From NCBI RefSeq assembly GCF_013694105.1, contig NZ_JACEFG010000002.1, forward strand, positions 124,001 through 188,000: 64,000 nucleotides of DNA, read 5' to 3'. The stretch's first letter is position 1, and every line of letters begins with the position of its first letter. The stretch is from Halobacillus locisalis. GTDB lineage: Bacteria > Bacillota > Bacilli > Bacillales > Halobacillaceae. Below the pieces are notes generated by a model that did no database searches, was not told the DNA's origin, and saw nothing but the letters and a program-made list of their open reading frames with translations. Position numbers and translations under genes: made by a program. This document shows positions 1 through 8,649 of the stretch, piece by piece.

Positions 1-1
1 G

Positions 2-1321
2 CTGCGTAACTTGCAGCAAGTGACGCTCATTGTCGCGCCGATTTTCGTGTTCGGGTATGCGATGGAATTGCGGCAGGAAGCCCCGCGGAAAACGATCCGC
101 CTCATAAGTCTATTGCTGATTCCGTCAGTCATCGATACGATTTTGATTTTCACAGATTCTTGGCACGGGTGGATGCGCGAAAGTGTCACCGTCGTCAAAA
201 TATGGAATTATACCGAAGTCTCGATCGAGTCCACGTTTCTGAACGGATTCTTCGGGTCCTATACATTCGTCATCGCCGTACTCACGATCCTTCTATTGAT
301 CCGCAACATGTTCGACGTACCGAAGCAGTTCCGAAAAACGCACGGGTTGTCCGCGCTCGTCGTCGCACTGCCGATCGTCTCGATTCTCGTCATGTCCTCA
401 CTGCCCTTCGAGGTTCCCGCGACCTTCGCGCTCTCGTACTCGTTCATGGCCTTATTATTGATCGTCGTGAACAAACAAATGGACTTCAACGCCATCTGGC
501 CGGTATCGCGCCAGGAAGTGCTCGAGAATTTAACCGAAGGCATCTTCCTGATCGACCAGCAAGGCAAGGTCATCGAATTCAACAGCGCCGCTTTTCAAAT
601 GATCCGACGTCTATTTGATGGTGAAAAGCAACGTGAAGATGTCCTGCATCAAGCCGCGGCTGGGACATTCCAAGAAGTACCCGAGCTGCTTCAGGCCCTT
701 GGGCAAAAAGAGGACGCCTCCTTCGAATACAGTCGGAGCGGTTCTTATTTTAACGTCGACGTGCGGCTGCTTGGCGAGAAGTCGAACCACCTCCGCCTCG
801 TTGTGTGGAATGATATCACCGATCAGAAGAAGGTCGAGCATCAATTGAAAGAGCTCGCGGACCTCGACCCCTTGACCCGCCTGACGAACCGGCGCGCCTT
901 CATTGATTTGTACCACGATACGAACCTTGAAGACCGTTGTTTTCTTCTATTAGATATCGATCACTTTAAAAACTTTAACGATAAATACGGACATATGGTA
1001 GGCGATGATGTGCTCAAACACGTCTCACACCTGATGAAGACATGCTTCACCGGGGCCGTGCTGACGCGTTTAGGAGGAGAGGAATTCGGCATCCTCGTCG
1101 ACACTCGTAAATACAAAGCGGTCAACCTCGCAGAAGCGTTCCAAGAAGCTTTGAAAGAGGAAACGTGCTTGATCAACCCGATCATCGAGGAAGAGGTCAC
1201 GGTGAGTATCGGCATCTGTGAAGTCGTACCCGGCACGCCGTTCGAAAAAGCCTATCAACTGGCAGACGATGCCATGTACAAAGCCAAAAGTGAAGGCCGA
1301 GACCGGATTCAAGTCACCTGA
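2..1321 (+). CDS. Membrane-anchored diguanylate cyclase with PAS domain (5' partial)
   Basis: The reading frame is open to the left edge, so the true start lies outside the window. The visible N-terminal ~165 residues hold five or six hydrophobic segments, resembling the 7TM input region of some histidine kinases. A PAS-like domain follows (about 168-280, with 'GIFLIDQQGKVIEFN'), then a GGDEF domain starting at 'DLDPLTRLTNRRAF'. The active-site motif is GGEEF near residue 355, one of the accepted active forms, so synthesis of cyclic di-GMP at the membrane is expected. No EAL domain is present. A hairpin overlapping the stop codon ends the gene. The domain call is firm; the input signal is unknown. 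Confidence 0.9.
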   Translation: MRNLQQVTLIVAPIFVFGYAMELRQEAPRKTIRLISLLLIPSVIDTILIFTDSWHGWMRESVTVVKIWNYTEVSIESTFLNGFFGSYTFVIAVLTILLLIRNMFDVPKQFRKTHGLSALVVALPIVSILVMSSLPFEVPATFALSYSFMALLLIVVNKQMDFNAIWPVSRQEVLENLTEGIFLIDQQGKVIEFNSAAFQMIRRLFDGEKQREDVLHQAAAGTFQEVPELLQALGQKEDASFEYSRSGSYFNVDVRLLGEKSNHLRLVVWNDITDQKKVEHQLKELADLDPLTRLTNRRAFIDLYHDTNLEDRCFLLLDIDHFKNFNDKYGHMVGDDVLKHVSHLMKTCFTGAVLTRLGGEEFGILVDTRKYKAVNLAEAFQEALKEETCLINPIIEEEVTVSIGICEVVPGTPFEKAYQLADDAMYKAKSEGRDRIQVT

Positions 1322-1337
1322 ATCCGGTCGCTTTTGC
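1303..1337 (+). terminator. Rho-independent terminator of the GGDEF gene
   Basis: GACCGGATTCA pairs with TGAATCCGGTC around a short loop and is followed by CTTTT. The stop codon lies inside the hairpin. Confidence 0.75.
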
Positions 1338-1367
1338 GTTTGCGCTTTTTCGTGTTCGCGCCTCTGC

Positions 1368-1423
1368 GTGGGGACGGTTCTCATGTTTGGTCGCTAGCTC
1401 ACAAACAAGAGAACCGTCCCCAC
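1368..1423. repeat. Family A palindromic repeat, copy A1
   Basis: Perfect 15-bp inverted repeat GTGGGGACGGTTCTC / GAGAACCGTCCCCAC around a loop rich in TTTG and CAAA. It is one of seven related copies in the window, all intergenic. There is no T-run after it, so it is not a typical terminator. Confidence 0.85.
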
Positions 1424-1467
1424 GTATGGTAAACTAGAACCAAATCATTGTAACGGAGGAACAACGA

Positions 1468-1947
1468 ATGAAATTAACCATTGTGAGCGTCGGAAAACTG
1501 AAAGAAAAATACTTAAAACAAGGCATCGACGAATACGTCAAACGCCTCGGCCCCTATGCCAAAGTCGACATCATCGAAGTGCCTGATGAAAAAGCACCCG
1601 AGAACTTAAGCGAAGCGCAAATGGTCGAAGTGAAACAAAAAGAAGGCGAGCGCATCCTCTCGAAAATCTCACAAGACAGCTACGCCATCACGCTCGAGAT
1701 CGAGGGCAAACAAGTTACGTCAGAGAAACTCGCGAAGAAAATCGATGATCTGGCGACGTACGGAAAGAGTAAGGTCGCGTTTGTCATCGGTGGATCGCTT
1801 GGGTTGAGTGATGAGGTGCTGGAGCGGAGTGATTATGGTTTGTCGTTCTCGAATATGACGTTTCCTCACCAGTTGATGCGGTTGATGTTAGTGGAGCAGG
1901 TGTATCGTGCATTCAAAATTATTCGGAACGAACCGTACCATAAATAG
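1468..1947 (+). CDS. rlmH: 23S rRNA (pseudouridine-1915-N3)-methyltransferase RlmH
   Basis: The 159-residue product has the full family length. RlmH is a SPOUT-class SAM-dependent enzyme that methylates pseudouridine 1915 of helix 69 in 23S rRNA. The C-terminal knot motifs are visible: '[14 protein letters not shown]', '[13 protein letters not shown]' and the terminal '(R)NEPYHK'. The start follows a good GGAGGA site. In staphylococci the 3' end of this gene is the SCC insertion site; here the same end (PYHK-stop) is followed by a more AT-rich stretch holding a VOC gene and a sigma-like gene, but no ccr recombinase was seen. Identification is very secure. Confidence 0.97.
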   Translation: MKLTIVSVGKLKEKYLKQGIDEYVKRLGPYAKVDIIEVPDEKAPENLSEAQMVEVKQKEGERILSKISQDSYAITLEIEGKQVTSEKLAKKIDDLATYGKSKVAFVIGGSLGLSDEVLERSDYGLSFSNMTFPHQLMRLMLVEQVYRAFKIIRNEPYHK

Positions 1948-2048
1948 TGGTAAAACAAAGAGTTGAAATTGCAATTAATGGAGAGTAGCTGAAAAACGCT
2001 CTAAAGAAGTGTATATAGATATGAAACATCCTGTTGGAAATTTAACGT

Positions 2049-2092
2049 AAGAAAGCATTACCTATCCTCATGGAAGGGTAATGCTTTCTCAT
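2049..2092. terminator. Bidirectional terminator between rlmH and the VOC gene
   Basis: GAAAGCATTACC and GGTAATGCTTTC form a 12-bp perfect stem with T-rich or A-rich flanks on both sides, suiting the convergent genes. Confidence 0.7.
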
Positions 2093-2098
2093 AAATGT

Positions 2099-2527
2099 TT
2101 ACTTATTCCCTTTATCTCTATCTTGCATTTCTCTAATATTATCTGAGTGATAAGGGGAACCATCTACTTCATTTACCACACTAAACGGATTACCGTCCAA
2201 ATCAAAGAAATCAAAGAATTTCATTCCACCAAAATCGTCAATTTCAGTAGTAACTATGCCATTATTATGAAAATGTTGATGGGCAGTTTCAATGTCATCA
2301 ACGACAAAATTATAATAGGAATTCTTCTGGTAACCCTCGGTAATAAACTCAGTGGGTTGAGGGGATTCAACTTTTATTAAGGCTAATTGCGTTGAACCAG
2401 TTGGTAAATAAAAGCCAGCACCATCTCCCCAACTATCGATCATTTTCACACCCAGAAACTTTACATACCAATCTGTAGATTTTTCAATGTCTGTAACTGG
2501 AATAAATATACTACCTACTTTAAACAT
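2099..2527 (-). CDS. VOC (glyoxalase/bleomycin-resistance fold) protein
   Basis: The 142-residue product is a single VOC module: it opens with 'FIPVTDIEKSTDWYVKFLGV' and closes with 'FFDLDGNPFSVV', the paired beta-alpha-beta-beta-beta signatures of the superfamily. VOC proteins bind divalent metals and act as lyases, dioxygenases or drug-binding proteins; the substrate cannot be told from sequence. The gene diverges from the sigma-like gene at 2622 across a 94-bp AT-rich gap. Its base composition is lower in GC than rlmH, hinting at acquisition. A strong AGGAGG-type site precedes the ATG. Confidence 0.85.
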   Translation of the reverse strand: MFKVGSIFIPVTDIEKSTDWYVKFLGVKMIDSWGDGAGFYLPTGSTQLALIKVESPQPTEFITEGYQKNSYYNFVVDDIETAHQHFHNNGIVTTEIDDFGGMKFFDFFDLDGNPFSVVNEVDGSPYHSDNIREMQDRDKGNK

Positions 2528-2621
2528 AACCTACCTCCTTTAAATGTAGTTCATTCTTATAACGAATATAATAGTGTAAAAGTTACACTTACATATAAAT
2601 AAAAACAAAAAGGGGAAAAAC

Positions 2622-3269
2622 ATGGTTTTTGAAGATCTAGAGATTGAGATTAAGAAACTTTATAAATATTGTCTAAAGTTATCAGGGTCTACTTGGGTAG
2701 CAGAAGATCTTGTGCAAGAAACGATGCTGAAGGTGTATAGATTAAAAAAGACAGAGCCGAATAGAGAGTTCAACTTCTCATTTTTATGTACTGTAGCTAA
2801 AAATCTTTTTCTAGACGAAAAAAGGAAGAGTAAAGAGGTCATTCATTTCAAGGAGGACTCGATTGGAGGAGTAAGTGATTCATCAGAGTACTATAGCCTA
2901 GTAGAACTTTTACTTACTACTTTACCATTGAAACAGTCTATGCTCATTACCTTGAAAGATGTATTTGGGTACACTTCAAAAGAAATAGCTTCAATGTTAA
3001 GAGTAAGTAATGAATCTATTAAGACAGCATTGCATCGCTCTAGAAAGAAACTGAAATCTAGAAATGGTAGGATGGATATGGAAGTTATACCCTCTGATCA
3101 CGAAATGATTATAGCACTCTCAAAAGCAGTTCGGGAATCTGAGCCATTGCAAATATTTTATTTTTATCGCTTACTGGAATCGAAAAACTTTCAATTGAGA
3201 AGAAGTGCTGTACATTCTGTGTTCCATGTTGTTGATCCCGATGGAAATATCATAGAAATTACATCTTAG
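2622..3269 (+). CDS. ECF-type RNA polymerase sigma factor with VOC-like C-terminal tail
   Basis: Residues 1-75 match sigma region 2 ('AEDLVQETMLKVYRL', 'FLCTVAKNLFLDEKRK'); residues 85-145 match region 4 with a helix-turn-helix ('GYTSKEIASMLRVSNESIKTALHRSRKKLKSR'-like, split here as GYTSKEIASML and SIKTALHRSRKKL). It should direct core RNA polymerase to a small regulon. After region 4 there is a ~65-residue extension ending 'VVDPDGNIIEITS', which resembles the last strand of VOC-fold proteins. No anti-sigma gene sits beside it. The product is long for an ECF factor (215 against about 160-190). The VOC gene is divergent, so the two may share regulation. Confidence 0.8.
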   Translation: MVFEDLEIEIKKLYKYCLKLSGSTWVAEDLVQETMLKVYRLKKTEPNREFNFSFLCTVAKNLFLDEKRKSKEVIHFKEDSIGGVSDSSEYYSLVELLLTTLPLKQSMLITLKDVFGYTSKEIASMLRVSNESIKTALHRSRKKLKSRNGRMDMEVIPSDHEMIIALSKAVRESEPLQIFYFYRLLESKNFQLRRSAVHSVFHVVDPDGNIIEITS

Positions 3270-3345
3270 TAAACCCACCAGAACATGTATTGGAAGTTTT
3301 TCTGAATAAGACTTGACCGTAGCATAAACAAGCCGTGAACTACGT

Positions 3346-3396
3346 AGGAACGGTCTCTTTTTTGTGAGCGAATGAGCAAACGCGAGAACCGTCCCC
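3346..3396. repeat. Family A palindromic repeat, copy A2 (degenerate left arm)
   Basis: The right arm GAGAACCGTCCCC is intact, while the left arm reads GGAACGGTCTCTT and has lost the GGGGAC end. It sits between the sigma-like gene and the aldo/keto reductase. Confidence 0.65.
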
Positions 3397-3417
3397 ATAT
3401 AAAAGGAGGAAATAAAA

Positions 3418-4353
3418 GTGAGAAAACGAGACTTAGGCAATACAGGTATTCAAGTGTCAGAAGTAGGCTTCGGAGCATGGCAGTTAGGTAACGAAAAAGA
3501 TTGGGGAGAGATGACCGATGAGAAAGCGCTTCATCTAGTGGGCGAAGCGATGGATTCTGGTTGTAACTTCTTTGATACCGCTCCTAACTATGGTGACGGA
3601 AAGAGCGAAGAAATCTTGGGAAAGGCCCTAGAGGGAAAAAGAGATCAGGTGATCATCAGCAGTAAATGTGGTCATCACCCTAATGGGGAACAAAACTTTG
3701 AACCTGACAGATTAATGAAGTCAGTGGAAGAGAGTTTACGAAGGTTGAACACGGATTACCTGGACAGTCTCCTCCTTCACAACCCTCCTTTCTCAAGCCT
3801 TCATGGGAACAGCCCTCAATTTCAAATGCTCGAAAAACTAAAACAACAAGGCAAAATCAGAGCGTATGGAGCTTCTGTCGATACGGGAAAAGAGATGTAT
3901 GAACTATTAAACCATACGAACAGTCAGATCATTGAGGTCATGTTCAACGTCTTTCACCAAGAACCCGCAGAAGCGATCCAAGAAGCCCATAACCAAGGCG
4001 TTGGGGTGATTACAAAAGTTCCATTAGATTCGGGGTGGCTTACAGGAAAATATGATGCCCATAGTAGATTTACCGGAATTCGGAGCAGGTGGAGTGCAGA
4101 CCAAATCGAAAGACGGGGGAAATTAGTGGAACAGGTTAGTCATATTGTTGGGAACGATACATCCATGGTGAAAGTAGCACTACAATTTATCCTTTCTTAT
4201 CAAGGAGTATCGACGGTAATACCTGGGGCAAAGGATTCTCAACAATTGAAACAAAATATAACAGCATCAGAAGATATGTTATCGCTGAAGGTCAAAGAAC
4301 AGTTGGAAGATTTATTTATAAAAGAAGTAGAGGAATTCGAGTTAGGGTGGTAA
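3418..4353 (+). CDS. Aldo/keto reductase
   Basis: The 311-residue product has the (beta/alpha)8 AKR fold pattern. It begins 'LGNTGIQVSEVGFGAWQLG', and the catalytic tetrad is visible as D and Y in 'NFFDTAPNYGDG', K in 'IISSKCG' and H in 'LLLHNP'. The nucleotide-binding end 'VSTVIPGAKDSQQLKQNI' is present. It should reduce an aldehyde or ketone with NADPH; the substrate is unknown. GTG start behind AAAGGAGG. The following GNAT and msrA genes are close and co-directional, so a small stress or detoxification operon is possible. Confidence 0.9.
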   Translation: MRKRDLGNTGIQVSEVGFGAWQLGNEKDWGEMTDEKALHLVGEAMDSGCNFFDTAPNYGDGKSEEILGKALEGKRDQVIISSKCGHHPNGEQNFEPDRLMKSVEESLRRLNTDYLDSLLLHNPPFSSLHGNSPQFQMLEKLKQQGKIRAYGASVDTGKEMYELLNHTNSQIIEVMFNVFHQEPAEAIQEAHNQGVGVITKVPLDSGWLTGKYDAHSRFTGIRSRWSADQIERRGKLVEQVSHIVGNDTSMVKVALQFILSYQGVSTVIPGAKDSQQLKQNITASEDMLSLKVKEQLEDLFIKEVEEFELGW

Positions 4354-4426
4354 AAAACGTTTATATTTAGGGAAGGAAGCACTCGTGTCTTCTGATCAGG
4401 AATAAAAAAGATTGGGCGGATCACAA

Positions 4427-5215
4427 ATGGATTTACTAAAACAAATAGAAAAACTCGACTTTGCACTATTACAATCCTTTTCAACAAAACAAGAGCGCAC
4501 GTGGGGCGTGCTGTTTTCGAACCCGCACCAACCAGACCTCTATGACGCCAACCATGCCCATGTGAGTGAACAACCCGACCATCCTGAACAAGTGATCGAT
4601 GAGGTTACCTCCTTTTACGAAGCTTTGAATATAACGCCGAGATTATATCTCTATCATCTTGAGTCATTGACGAACTTTGTTGCGGTATTAAAAGAGAAGG
4701 GGTTCAAGTTTGAAGCTTTTTCGCAACCGATTCAGCTTTGGAACAATGACGTCATCTCATTACCCTCAAATGAAGAGGTCACAATAGAAGAAGTAACTTC
4801 TGAGAATTATCAGGATGCTTTATGGGTGGAGTGTCAGATTGATGAATTCGGAGGAAAAGCCGTTCGAGAAAAAGCGTTCGAATCCGAATTCAACGATGAT
4901 CGTTACACGCATTATCTATTAAAATGTAACGGCAAACCTTGCTCCACAGCATGCCTCTTTGTTCATGATAACCAAGGACGGGTGGAAAGTGTCGCCACCA
5001 TCCAAGAGTATAGAGGAAAAGGATTGATCGGATTCTTGATGCAGCAAGTCCAAAGAGAAGCGCAACACCGAGAGCTAGAGAAACTATGGGTTCACCCGAT
5101 CAATGAACAAGTGGAAAAGGTTTATCGTCGCTACGGATTCACGACCATTCTTACCTTACAAACCGGTCATGCTTTTTTAGGTGAGGGAAGTATCAAGGAG
5201 ATGCAAGGACGGTAA
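4427..5215 (+). CDS. GNAT family N-acetyltransferase with N-terminal extension
   Basis: About 262 residues. The C-terminal half carries the GNAT core: 'VESVATIQEYRGKGLIGFLMQQVQREA' is motif A (acetyl-CoA pyrophosphate loop, here YRGKG), followed by 'YRRYGFTTI' of motif B. The N-terminal ~110 residues form a second, degenerate GNAT-like half, as in several Bacillus tandem GNATs. The acceptor substrate is unknown. ATG at 4427 was preferred to an upstream in-frame TTG at 4412 because GGGCGG stands at a usable distance. Confidence 0.8.
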   Translation: MDLLKQIEKLDFALLQSFSTKQERTWGVLFSNPHQPDLYDANHAHVSEQPDHPEQVIDEVTSFYEALNITPRLYLYHLESLTNFVAVLKEKGFKFEAFSQPIQLWNNDVISLPSNEEVTIEEVTSENYQDALWVECQIDEFGGKAVREKAFESEFNDDRYTHYLLKCNGKPCSTACLFVHDNQGRVESVATIQEYRGKGLIGFLMQQVQREAQHRELEKLWVHPINEQVEKVYRRYGFTTILTLQTGHAFLGEGSIKEMQGR

Positions 5216-5239
5216 AGTCAGATGAATAGGAGAGAAACT

Positions 5240-5713
5240 ATGGATACAATCTATTTTGCAGGTGGATGTTTGTGGGGTGTACAAGAATTCATCAAAACAT
5301 TACCCGGTGTGACGGCTACCGAAGCAGGCAGAGCGAACGGCACTAGCGATACACTCGAAGGCGACTATGACGGCTACGCGGAATGTGTAAAAACAGAATT
5401 TGATCCAAGCGTTGTAACGGTAAGCGAACTGATGGGGTATTTCTTTGAGATCATTGATCCCTACAGTTTGAATCAACAAGGACAGGATGTTGGCGAGAAA
5501 TACAGAACAGGCGTGTATAGTGAAGAGCCGCAACATCTCGAAGAGGCAAAGGCGTTTATCAGGGAAAGAAATGATGCTGACCGTATCGTTGTTGAGGTGC
5601 TGCCTCTCACAAACTATGTGAGAAGTGCAGAAGAGCATCAAGATCGGTTGACTAGGTGCCCGGATGATTATTGTCATATCCCAGAAGAAATTTTAAGAAA
5701 ATATGTGGAATAG
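5240..5713 (+). CDS. msrA: Peptide methionine sulfoxide reductase MsrA-like
   Basis: MsrA reduces methionine-S-sulfoxide in proteins using thioredoxin. The catalytic motif reads 'FAGGCLWGVQEF' (usual GCFWG; F replaced by L), with nucleophilic Cys near residue 10. 'GYAECVKTEFDP' matches the usual 'GHAEVVxVxFDP', and 'QDVGEKYRTGVY' matches 'NDxGxQYRSGIY'. Two C-terminal cysteines in 'RCPDDYC' could serve as resolving residues. The 157-residue length is slightly short for the family. ATG at 5240 sits 6-8 nt after AGGAGAG, better than the in-frame upstream ATG at 5222. Confidence 0.85.
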   Translation: MDTIYFAGGCLWGVQEFIKTLPGVTATEAGRANGTSDTLEGDYDGYAECVKTEFDPSVVTVSELMGYFFEIIDPYSLNQQGQDVGEKYRTGVYSEEPQHLEEAKAFIRERNDADRIVVEVLPLTNYVRSAEEHQDRLTRCPDDYCHIPEEILRKYVE

Positions 5714-5715
5714 AC

Positions 5716-5771
5716 ATGGGGACGGTTCCGCTGTTTGTGAGTATATGAACAAACAGCGGAACCGCCCCCAT
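5716..5771. repeat. Family A palindromic repeat, copy A3
   Basis: Arms ATGGGGACGGTTCCGCTGTT and AACAGCGGAACCGCCCCCAT pair with one mismatch. It begins three bases after the msrA stop and lies between converging genes. Confidence 0.85.
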
Positions 5772-5777
5772 TTAGAA

Positions 5778-7052
5778 TCATTGACTGAATAACGATGGTA
5801 AACCAAGTGTTAGCACAGGGATGAAAGCAAGTAACAGGACGACCACTATACCCGCCACAAAATAAGGGAAGATATCTTTTATGGTCTTTTCAATTCCGAT
5901 CTTTGCAATATAACAAGAGATAAATAGAGTCGCTCCCACAGGGGGTGTGAACATCCCAAGGGCAAGGGAAACGAGCATCACGATAGAGAATTGAATGGGG
6001 TCCATCCCAATGTCTGTAGCGATTGGGAAGAATATCGGAATGAACAGGAATAAGTTAGGTACTAATTCCATGATCATACCCGCTACTAACATGATGGCAA
6101 TAAGGACAAGGATCAATGCCCAGCCTGGCAAGCCTAGACCGTTTAGGGTGTTCGCGATCATTCGTGGGATCCCTTCTGAGATGAGTACCCACGTAAAGAT
6201 CATAGATGTACAGACCGTAACCATTACGACAGCTGTTCCTTGAACGGTTTCTTTAAGAGAATGATAGATATTCTTCCAATTCAAGGTTCTATAAACGAGA
6301 AGGCCGACAAGCAGAGCATAAACGACGGAAATGGCTGCCGCCTCCGTTGCGGTAGCTATTCCGAGGAGGATCGACCCTAGCAATATAACAGGAAGTAATA
6401 GAGCCCATGAGGCTTTTCGTATGTGATAGAAGAATTCTTTGAAAGTCGGTTTTTCTTCTCTTGGATAGCCTCGTTTAACAGAAATCATGACAGTAGTGAT
6501 CAAATAAATGATACCAATCAGAAGGCCTGGAATGATGCCAGCTACAAACATTTCTGCTATGGATAAGTTAGCGAGCCACGCGATGATGATCATCGTACTG
6601 CTCGGTGGAATGATAATGCCGACCACCGAGCTTGAGGCATTAATGGATGCAGCAAACGAAGCATTGTACCCTCTCTTTTTCATTTCTGGAATGAGGACAC
6701 TTCCGGTTGAAGCGGCATCAGCGACTGATGATCCGGACACACCAGCCATCCCCATACTCGTGACGACAGATACACAACCAAGTCCACCAGGGAGCTGCCT
6801 CACCATGGAGTCGGCTACATTAATGATCCGTTGGGCAATTTGGCCTTGAATCATCAAATTACCGGCTAAGATAAAGAATGGAATCGCAAGAAAAGCGAAA
6901 GATTGAGTATTCGTAAAGAAGCGTTGTGAGAACATCTCAAGAGGTATACCCTCTATGAGGATATACATTAAGGCAGAGGCTCCCATTGAGAATGCGATGG
7001 GCACACCTGCCAGGATTAATACAAAGAAACTAATGACCATGATCCAAATCAT
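5778..7052 (-). CDS. dctM: TRAP transporter large permease subunit (DctM family)
   Basis: About 424 residues with some 11-12 hydrophobic segments. 'GVSGSSVADAASTGSVLIPEMKKRGY' is the family signature around the substrate-ion site, and 'SSSVVGIIIPPSSTMI' follows, as in DctM/SiaM proteins. It forms the sodium-driven transport channel together with DctQ and the binding protein encoded upstream. The start overlaps the dctQ end by 23 nt, showing translational coupling, and GAGGAGG precedes it. The transported solute is probably an acid; the neighbouring amidohydrolase suggests an N-carbamoyl or ureido compound. Confidence 0.93.
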   Translation of the reverse strand: MIWIMVISFFVLILAGVPIAFSMGASALMYILIEGIPLEMFSQRFFTNTQSFAFLAIPFFILAGNLMIQGQIAQRIINVADSMVRQLPGGLGCVSVVTSMGMAGVSGSSVADAASTGSVLIPEMKKRGYNASFAASINASSSVVGIIIPPSSTMIIIAWLANLSIAEMFVAGIIPGLLIGIIYLITTVMISVKRGYPREEKPTFKEFFYHIRKASWALLLPVILLGSILLGIATATEAAAISVVYALLVGLLVYRTLNWKNIYHSLKETVQGTAVVMVTVCTSMIFTWVLISEGIPRMIANTLNGLGLPGWALILVLIAIMLVAGMIMELVPNLFLFIPIFFPIATDIGMDPIQFSIVMLVSLALGMFTPPVGATLFISCYIAKIGIEKTIKDIFPYFVAGIVVVLLLAFIPVLTLGLPSLFSQ

Positions 7053-7566
7053 CAAACATCTCCTCCTCATCTGGCACTTTCCGTTTTCCTAATATGATTT
7101 GAACCAAGTGCAAGACAAGAATGAGGGAAATAAGTGCGAAAGACACCGTGACTGATGTCGTCAGCCAACTTTTCGATATTCTTAACACTGGCATCACTTG
7201 ATTGATCGTATTTTCGCCCATTTTATATGCCGAATAAGACATAAAAATAGAGAAAAAGAGCATCACAAGTTTAGAAAAGGCAAAGGCCCATTTTTGGACA
7301 GCTTTCGGCATTTGATTTCTGAAAAAATTGATCGACAAATGCCCTTCGTAATGAGTGACGGATATCGCTGCTAAGAAAATCACCCATGGAAATAAGAGGA
7401 GGGTCATTTCGTTTGAGAACACGAGCGGAAAGTTGAAAAAATAGCGGCTCAATACTTCAGCAAATACGACAACCGTTAACACGACCATGATGATGGTCGA
7501 TATAAAATCGATTCCATCTACCAGCCGATCCGGCCATGTCTTTTTATGTGCAGTTTGATCAGTCAT
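7030..7566 (-). CDS. dctQ: TRAP transporter small permease subunit (DctQ family)
   Basis: About 178 residues with four predicted membrane helices. 'VFAEVLSRYFFNFPLVFSNEMTLLLF' contains the conserved 'xxRYxFxxpxxWxeE'-like DctQ signature, and 'HYEGHLSINFF' follows. It supports the large subunit and docks the substrate-binding protein. ATG at 7566 follows AAGGAAA; the longer upstream frame has no good ribosome site. It is placed between the dctP and dctM genes in the usual PQM order. Confidence 0.9.
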   Translation of the reverse strand: MTDQTAHKKTWPDRLVDGIDFISTIIMVVLTVVVFAEVLSRYFFNFPLVFSNEMTLLLFPWVIFLAAISVTHYEGHLSINFFRNQMPKAVQKWAFAFSKLVMLFFSIFMSYSAYKMGENTINQVMPVLRISKSWLTTSVTVSFALISLILVLHLVQIILGKRKVPDEEEMFDDLDHGH

Positions 7567-7623
7567 AGGCGATTTCCTTTCTTTAAAGAAAAAGCGAGAC
7601 AAGAAAGCTGTCCCGCTTCATTC

Positions 7624-8649
7624 TTATTGTCTGTACTCTTCAAGGAAGGTTTGCATGTCTTGGATAATTTCAGGACCCATCACGTCTTCCACTTCTTTAT
7701 AGACTGGTTCTGCGACTTCTTGGAAAGGTTCAAGGTCTGGCTCTGTTACTTCCTCGAATTCTTCAAGCGCGCGCTCGTAGTATTTTTCTTCACTTTCGGC
7801 TACAACATCACGGGAAGCTTGGCGAGCTTTTTCAGCTCCTTCCATCACGATTTGTTGCAAGTCTTCATCGAGACTGTCGAACACATCTTTGTTCAGCATC
7901 ATATAACAGTAGTAATAGGTGAAGTTCGTCATAGCGAGATAATCTTGAACTTCATGCATATTTTGATCAAATATATTCAGAAGGGGGTTAAATTGACCGT
8001 CAATCACGCCTTGTGACAGACCGTTATACAGTTCAGTGTAAGCCATTGTGGAAACGGAAGAACCGAATGCTTCGAACGTTTCGATCAACGTGACGTCATT
8101 TGGAGATCTCATTTGCAGTCCTTCTAAATCTTCAGGTTTTTGAATCGGTCTGACGTTGTTGGTGATTTGTGTAAACCCTAGTTCTGTATCGGTAAGAGCG
8201 ACAAATCCATGATCTTCGGCTTTCTTTCTCAAGTCTGCACCAAGCTCACTGTCTAGTACAGCGTGCGCTTCTTCTGGCGTTTCAACCATGAAAGGAAGAG
8301 ATAAAGCGGCGTATTCTGGAACAATATTCGCTAACTCATTGGCACCAGGAATCGCCATTTCCAGGGCTCCGACTTGGACAGCTTCTATCATCTCTGGAGA
8401 GGTAGCATAGGTTTCATTCGGGAAAAATTCGATTTCGATTCGTCCATCAGATTCCGCTTCTACATATTCTCTAAAAGCAATAGCGGCTTCTCCTTTTGAG
8501 TCTCCTTCTTCACCAGAGTTCCAGCCCAGTTTCCATTTATACTCCGCTTCGTCAGACCCGCTTCCGTTTGCTTCTCCATCGCCTCCACAGGCCGCCAAAA
8601 ACAACAAGCTACTTAATACTAAGGCCATCATCCATTTTACGTTTTTCAA
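7624..8649 (-). CDS. dctP: TRAP transporter substrate-binding lipoprotein (DctP family)
   Basis: 341 residues with a lipoprotein signal (KWMMALVLSSLLFLAAC, lipobox LAAC, then GGDGE). The mature part has DctP hallmarks: 'GAAEIA'-like 'VQVGALEMAIPGANELANIVPEYAALSLPF' split over two strands, and the conserved carboxylate-binding arginine region 'LEGLQMRSPNDV'. It captures the solute outside the membrane and hands it to DctQM. Strongly acidic surface composition fits a salt-tolerant host. Its ATG overlaps the stop of the hydrolase gene upstream. Confidence 0.92.
   Translation of the reverse strand: MKNVKWMMALVLSSLLFLAACGGDGEANGSGSDEAEYKWKLGWNSGEEGDSKGEAAIAFREYVEAESDGRIEIEFFPNETYATSPEMIEAVQVGALEMAIPGANELANIVPEYAALSLPFMVETPEEAHAVLDSELGADLRKKAEDHGFVALTDTELGFTQITNNVRPIQKPEDLEGLQMRSPNDVTLIETFEAFGSSVSTMAYTELYNGLSQGVIDGQFNPLLNIFDQNMHEVQDYLAMTNFTYYYCYMMLNKDVFDSLDEDLQQIVMEGAEKARQASRDVVAESEEKYYERALEEFEEVTEPDLEPFQEVAEPVYKEVEDVMGPEIIQDMQTFLEEYRQ

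Noticed and set aside
160-618. 152-codon + ORF inside the GGDEF gene, and many long ORFs antisense to the helicase (26586-27884)
   Set aside because: Arg-rich or low-plausibility products in other frames of GC-richer genes, without ribosome sites. They are shadows.
1920-1950. SCC-type attachment site at the rlmH 3' end
   Set aside because: The PYHK-stop end is conserved in rlmH anyway; no ccr genes and no second att copy were found.
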